48,475 nt of DNA from Bigelowiella natans CCMP2755 (lineage: Eukaryota; Cercozoa; Chlorarachniophyceae): contig ADNK01003468.1 of NCBI GenBank assembly GCA_000320545.1, positions 1 to 48,475 on the forward strand, given 5' to 3'. The position numbers were made by a program, and so were the translations under genes. Positions 46,560 to 48,475 of the stretch are shown here, in pieces. The stretch's first letter is position 1. Every line of letters starts with the position of its first letter. The notes beneath the pieces were generated by a model. The model saw only the letters and a list, made by a program, of their open reading frames with translations, made no database searches and had not been told where the DNA came from.

Positions 46560-47251
46560 AAAACAATATTAGATAAAACCCCGTACGTTTCTTCTCTATT
46601 CGTATCGTTTTCAATTGTCTTTCCCAGTGCGATCCCCGTCATCCGCGTCGAACGAAAAATACAGCAGCTGCGCCGGTAGCCCGAGTATCGCAGGGAAGTT
46701 AATTCCATGTAATGCAGGTGATTCAGTCCCTGCGTCATCGAATTATTAACAAGAGGGAGGCGGTTGTACCGCGAAACAACCAAGAAACGAAGGAGATAAA
46801 ACGGGCAAATAGGCGGTTTTCCCCTCTGAAAAGCTGGTCGAATTACACATATGTGCTCCTGGATCTACCGGGAATTTATTGTAGAAACAACTGAGTACAT
46901 TTTGTCGCAATGCCGTAGCGCGTTGAAATTTGGCAAATTCCGTCTTGGCTCTACGAGGCTGTTCTGCGTTTCCTGGTAATAACGTCCTTGAACTTCCTTA
47001 AAAAAGGCGCCGAGTAGACGTTTTTTCCTCCGGCAGACATCCTAACATCATGACTCCTACGGCTAATGCCCTGCATTCTTGGTATCTTCGGACTGCCCGA
47101 ACAAAAGTTACGATGTTCCCCCGAAAACAACTTGCCCAGTGCTCATGAAGCTGTGTTATTGAAAACAAAATGGTGCGACAACATTATTCTGTTGTCGCAG
47201 GATCACAGTTGTAGGTTATTTACTCAATATCTTTCTTCCTGCGATAAATCC
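46560..47251. other. Interval without a supported gene
   Basis: Open frames occur on both strands, but none has a domain or phase-consistent partners. The frame upstream of the next gene is open from 47066; I place the start later, at 47252, because the residues between do not look like a transit peptide. Confidence 0.4.
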
Positions 47252-48344
47252 ATGCTTATCGCTCCGGCGGCTGCGACCCCACCCCCTCTCTATGCTAGAG
47301 CCCCAGTCCCAATCTACCTAAATCCCGCGCGCGGTGTGGGAATATCGACAAGGATAGGAGTAGGCTTGACGGTTTCTTCTCTAAGGAAATATGGCTGTGT
47401 AGCGCGAAAGCCCTTTGGGCTCGGGGGCCACTCGTCTTCGGGTATTACGGGTGGAGAGCGCATAGCACTGACGGCAGCTGCGACGACTCCGCAAACCTCC
47501 ACCCCCTGGTATCGAAATCGGAAGAGCCTCTGGAATCTTCCAAACCTGCTTACGAGTGCTAGAGTTGTGCTGATTCCTATCTTCGCTGCTGTCTTCTATC
47601 TTCCTCAAGGTCGCATTGTCCCGGTGTGCGATTTTCCCGCTGTTACATGAGAAGTGTTTTTGTTTTTATTTTTTGACTCTCCTTGAAAACAGTGGGGGGG
47701 ATACTGAGCGCCTCGATTTTCATTCTGGCCGCCATAACGGATTTCTTCGATGGGTATCTCGCCCGCAAGTGGGACATTTGCTCCCCGTTCGGTAAGAGGA
47801 GAGGGTGGGTGGGGGGGGGTTATATGAAGTAGGAAAACAGACAACTGGAAAAAAAACCCTTCTTATAATTATATTAAGACTCTCATCTTTCCCTTTGAAG
47901 ATTCGTAATTAATTGGATTTTCTGCATTTCAGGCGCTTTCCTGGATCCAGTAGCTGATAAGCTCATGGTGTCTACAGCCCTCATACTACTTGCAGGAGCG
48001 CAGGTATAGGCATGGTGGTTGCATTGGGTGGATAGCGAAAGGATTGATTCTTGATCTAAGGGCCAGTCGAGAACATTATAGAACTGTGTGTGTATGTGAA
48101 TGTGTGTTTGGGTGGGCGTTTGTGTATGATACGGTAATCTGGAGATTTGCTCGTATTTTGTAATCTTTTTGCTTGTATAGATTTATATGTATGGCAGAAA
48201 GAGCTGCTTTTTACGCTTCGATCTTTAAAACCATCATAGTATGCGAATAACTTGCACACATCATGTCTACTACTGCCTACTGCCTGTGGTGAAAGGGGGT
48301 CAGTGTTGCTGTTCCAACAGCGATCATTCTCTGCAGAGAAATAG
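47252..48344 (+). CDS. CDP-alcohol phosphatidyltransferase, PGP synthase-like (3' end beyond the window)
   Basis: Exons 47252-47609, 47693-47791, 47933-48003 and 48296-48344 join in phase; the gene continues past the window edge. After an Arg/Ser/Thr-rich N-terminus of about 95 residues that fits a plastid or mitochondrial targeting region comes [20 protein letters not shown], the start of bacterial-type PgsA. Exons 2 and 3 carry the complete catalytic signature D-x2-DG-x2-AR-x8-G-x3-D-x3-D: Asp136, Asp139-Gly140, Ala143-Arg144, Gly153, Asp157 and Asp161 (DFFDGYLAR ... GAFLDPVAD). Exon 4 continues [13 protein letters not shown]. The enzyme makes phosphatidylglycerol phosphate from CDP-diacylglycerol and glycerol-3-phosphate, the committed step to phosphatidylglycerol and cardiolipin. 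Start could be 47066. A related CDP-alcohol transferase cannot be excluded. Confidence 0.88.
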
Positions 48345-48381
48345 GTCGGGTGATTAAAACAAATAAAATGATAAAACGCAC

Positions 48382-48384
48382 ACA

Positions 48385-48416
<32 letters not shown>

Positions 48417-48475
48417 GCACGTGCACGTGCACGTGTATCATAATATATATATATATTATATATATATATATATAT
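48382..48475. repeat. (CA)n, ACGTGC palindrome and (AT)n at the window end
   Basis: (CA)n at about 48382-48408, then a perfect 26-base palindrome at 48411-48436 built of alternating ACGTGC units, then (AT)n from about 48442 to the end. It lies in an intron of the phosphatidyltransferase gene. Confidence 0.9.

Noticed and set aside
1-48475. CRISPR arrays, rRNA genes, operon-like ribosome binding sites
   Set aside because: None seen; direct repeats here are microsatellites, and the gene structure is eukaryotic.

Overview
This is nuclear DNA of a eukaryote, most likely a unicellular alga or related protist. Evidence is spliceosomal GT-AG introns in most genes, a chaperonin CCT subunit, a SNARE, a tetraspanin, PH and RGS domains, AATAAA-type signals, and very many dinucleotide microsatellites. 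I cannot name the lineage from sequence alone; a stramenopile alga is a guess. I rebuilt gene models by hand by matching splice sites and reading-frame phase from exon to exon.

Layout, left to right. A 2-oxoglutarate/Fe(II) prolyl 4-hydroxylase-like gene (1663-3135, +, 7 exons) is followed by a probable decayed DDE transposase (about 3390-4560, -) and a short sulfotransferase-like gene (5093-5782, +) that may gain a signal peptide from an upstream micro-exon. Two intronless genes follow: a secreted GH30 glycosidase (7517-9085, +) and chaperonin CCT-theta (10644-12296, -). CCT-theta is divergent from a six-exon Use1-type SNARE gene (13206-15350, +).

The minus strand from 33245 to 16564 holds one very large gene of about 43 small exons. 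Phase-checked splicing joins a half-length UDP-glycosyltransferase N-terminal domain to three PH domains and a C-terminal RGS domain. Its introns are packed with (CA)n, (CT)n, (GA)n and (TA)n. I know of no protein with this domain order, and it is the main finding.

A divergent tetraspanin gene (34174-36316, +, 7 exons, CCG motif) follows. Next come an SPFH/band-7 gene (37132-41198, -, many tiny introns) and, divergent from it, a polytopic membrane protein of about 583 residues with about 14 membrane segments that looks like a tandem duplication of a seven-segment unit (41668-43965, +). The interval 44.6-47.2 kb holds only unresolved exons. The window ends inside a CDP-alcohol phosphatidyltransferase (PGP synthase-like) gene (47252-48344, +, cut by the window edge).

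The genes are ordinary eukaryotic neighbours, not an operon. Several encode membrane or signalling functions (tetraspanin, SPFH, Use1, PH-RGS protein, PGP synthase), but the sequence shows no direct link between them. Between genes, repeatedly just 3' of a coding region, lie islands rich in CTAG and TGCTAGCATG-like palindromes, one carrying a ~50-bp-arm inverted repeat.
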